In this document: positions 6,065 through 6,625 of the stretch, one piece after another
How the letters are laid out: each line of letters starts with the position of its first letter
Position numbering within the stretch: the stretch's first letter is position 1
From: Holophagales bacterium
GTDB taxonomy: Bacteria > Acidobacteriota > Holophagae > Holophagales > Holophagaceae
Length of the DNA: 6,625 bases
Assembly: GCA_031281385.1 (NCBI GenBank)
Contig: JAITFL010000025.1
Coordinates: forward strand, 1-6,625
Direction: 5' to 3'
Translations under genes and position numbers: made by a program
Notes under the pieces: model-generated
The model's input: only the letters and a program-made list of their open reading frames with translations
What the model was told of the DNA's origin: nothing
The model's database searches: none

Positions 6065-6384
6065 GACGCCCCCTGAGCGACAAAATCAAAACCACCGACA
6101 ATGCCCAATAAAACGAGTCTCTTACAAAACCATTTTAGCGCCCATCGGAGCCGTTGGGGGGCTTGGCTGGCCAAGGTGGTAAACGTCCAGAAGCTCGAAT
6201 GGGCTTGGAACACCGACACTTCGCCGTTGGCTTTGGGGCTGCGCGGCTGCCACAAAGACTTTACGGCGATTGGCGGGGTTAAAAGAGTGAAATGAAGCGA
6301 GCCGCGCCAGCGGGGAGTGGAACGGAACAGGCACCGGAAGGCCAAATATCCAGATAACCCAGATAACCAAGGTTCGAGGCCCTA
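6065..6384. other. Intergenic region without a convincing gene
   Basis: This stretch separates the divergently oriented fusion gene and the partial gene at 6385. A TAAAAT hexamer on the minus strand (6132-6137) could be a -10 for the fusion gene, without a recognisable -35. CTTGG, a 4-nt loop and CCAAG form a small hairpin at 6162-6175 once flanking bases are included. Near its right end is a tandem 9-bp repeat. Two overlapping minus-strand open frames (6122-6370 and 6052-6345) show no recognisable domain. No tRNA or known RNA structure was seen. Confidence 0.5.
6350..6367. repeat. Tandem 9-bp direct repeat
   Basis: Two perfect adjacent copies of CCAGATAAC, followed by a further CAAG, lie just upstream of the partial gene at 6385. 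Like the heptamers at 187-214 this is a short intergenic tandem repeat. With two copies it could be a slippage product or part of a dispersed element. Confidence 0.6.
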
Positions 6385-6625
6385 TTGATAAGCCTCTCCT
6401 TCTTTGCCGCTACCTGCTTCGCCTTCGCAAAGAAGCTGGACATACTGGAGAGCGGCGGCTACAGGGAGCCCTTCAAGGGCAACCGCTGGGCCGTGCCATA
6501 CAGCAAGACCACCCGCGAGGGAGGCACGTTTGGCGGAAAGGTGATGACGCGGTTCCGCTGGGACAGGCTGAACCTGCGCGAGACCACCCCAAAGCGTGGC
6601 CCAAGGAAGGGGAAGAAGACGATTC
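6385..6625 (+). CDS. N-terminal part of a probable exported protein, unknown function
   Basis: The frame is open for 80 codons to the window edge. The likely start is a TTG at 6385, preceded by CGAGG with 5-nt spacing; the frame has an upstream stop at 6364-6366 and no ATG before the predicted signal sequence. The N-terminus MISLSFFAATCFAFAKK looks like a short export signal with possible cleavage after AFA; the cysteine context (AATC) does not match a good lipobox. The mature part reads KLDILESGGYREPFKGNRWA and onward, rich in Gly, Arg, Lys and aromatic residues, ending in a basic Pro/Gly/Lys stretch. Third codon positions are strongly G/C, typical of a real gene. I do not recognise the family. 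The rare start codon could also mean the true start was lost. Confidence 0.5.
   Translation, partial: MISLSFFAATCFAFAKKLDILESGGYREPFKGNRWAVPYSKTTREGGTFGGKVMTRFRWDRLNLRETTPKRGPRKGKKTI
6399..6435. repeat. Perfect 9-bp inverted repeat in the signal-peptide codons
   Basis: CTTCTTTGC (6399-6407) and GCAAAGAAG (6427-6435) are perfect inverted copies separated by 19 nt. They fall 14 to 50 nt after the proposed TTG start, where an mRNA hairpin could affect initiation or early elongation. It may also be coincidental with the Phe/Ala/Lys codons. Confidence 0.45.

Noticed and set aside
6317..6388. Short GTG-started frame whose stop overlaps the TTG at 6385
   Set aside because: The overlap suggests translational coupling, but the 23-codon peptide encodes the 9-bp tandem repeat, has no clear ribosome binding site and looks like chance.
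6384..6625. Alternative plus-strand frame, one base earlier than the proposed partial gene
   Set aside because: It is also open to the edge but has no signal sequence or start with a ribosome binding site, and its Arg/Gln/Gly-rich composition resembles an out-of-frame shadow.

Overview
The window fits a chromosomal segment of a Gram-negative, probably fermentative bacterium. A DsbD-type thiol reductant conduit with a signal peptide implies a periplasm, and a fused phosphate acyltransferase/butyrate kinase implies acyl-phosphate-based energy conservation as used by anaerobes. There is no rRNA or other phylogenetic marker, so I do not name a phylum. Coding DNA is moderately GC-rich and genes are closely packed. 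I see no phage, transposase, tRNA or CRISPR signal.

Layout: (1) positions 1-53 hold the first codons of an unidentified minus-strand gene. (2) Positions 54-302 are non-coding, with a small perfect hairpin, a tandem ATTGTCA-type heptamer array and a -10-like box exactly 6 nt upstream of the next ATG. (3) nth (endonuclease III, plus strand) converges on (4) dsbD (minus strand) across a 24-bp gap. (5) Positions 2793-2922 are a divergent promoter region: a sigma70-like promoter drives dsbD and a -10-like box abuts the next ATG. (6) A small 6-pyruvoyltetrahydropterin-synthase-family gene follows. It lacks the catalytic Cys and carries a Glu beside the zinc-binding HGH, the signature of the PTPS-III paralogues that bypass FolB in folate synthesis. 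(7) A short XRE-family regulator follows on the same strand and converges on (8) a 735-residue minus-strand protein in which a phosphate acetyl/butyryltransferase domain is fused to a complete butyrate kinase. (9) Positions 6065-6384 have no convincing gene but hold short repeats. (10) From 6385 to the window edge there is the N-terminal part of a probably exported protein of unknown function.

The genes are mostly single transcription units (repair, periplasmic redox, pterin/folate, regulation, fermentation) rather than one pathway. The most interesting points are the fused two-step acyl-CoA to acid plus ATP enzyme, whose N-terminal domain has substitutions at normally conserved active-site motifs; the PTPS-III-like active site; and a shared leaderless promoter-start arrangement (TANNNT, AGCTNC, ATGACA) in front of nth and the pterin gene.
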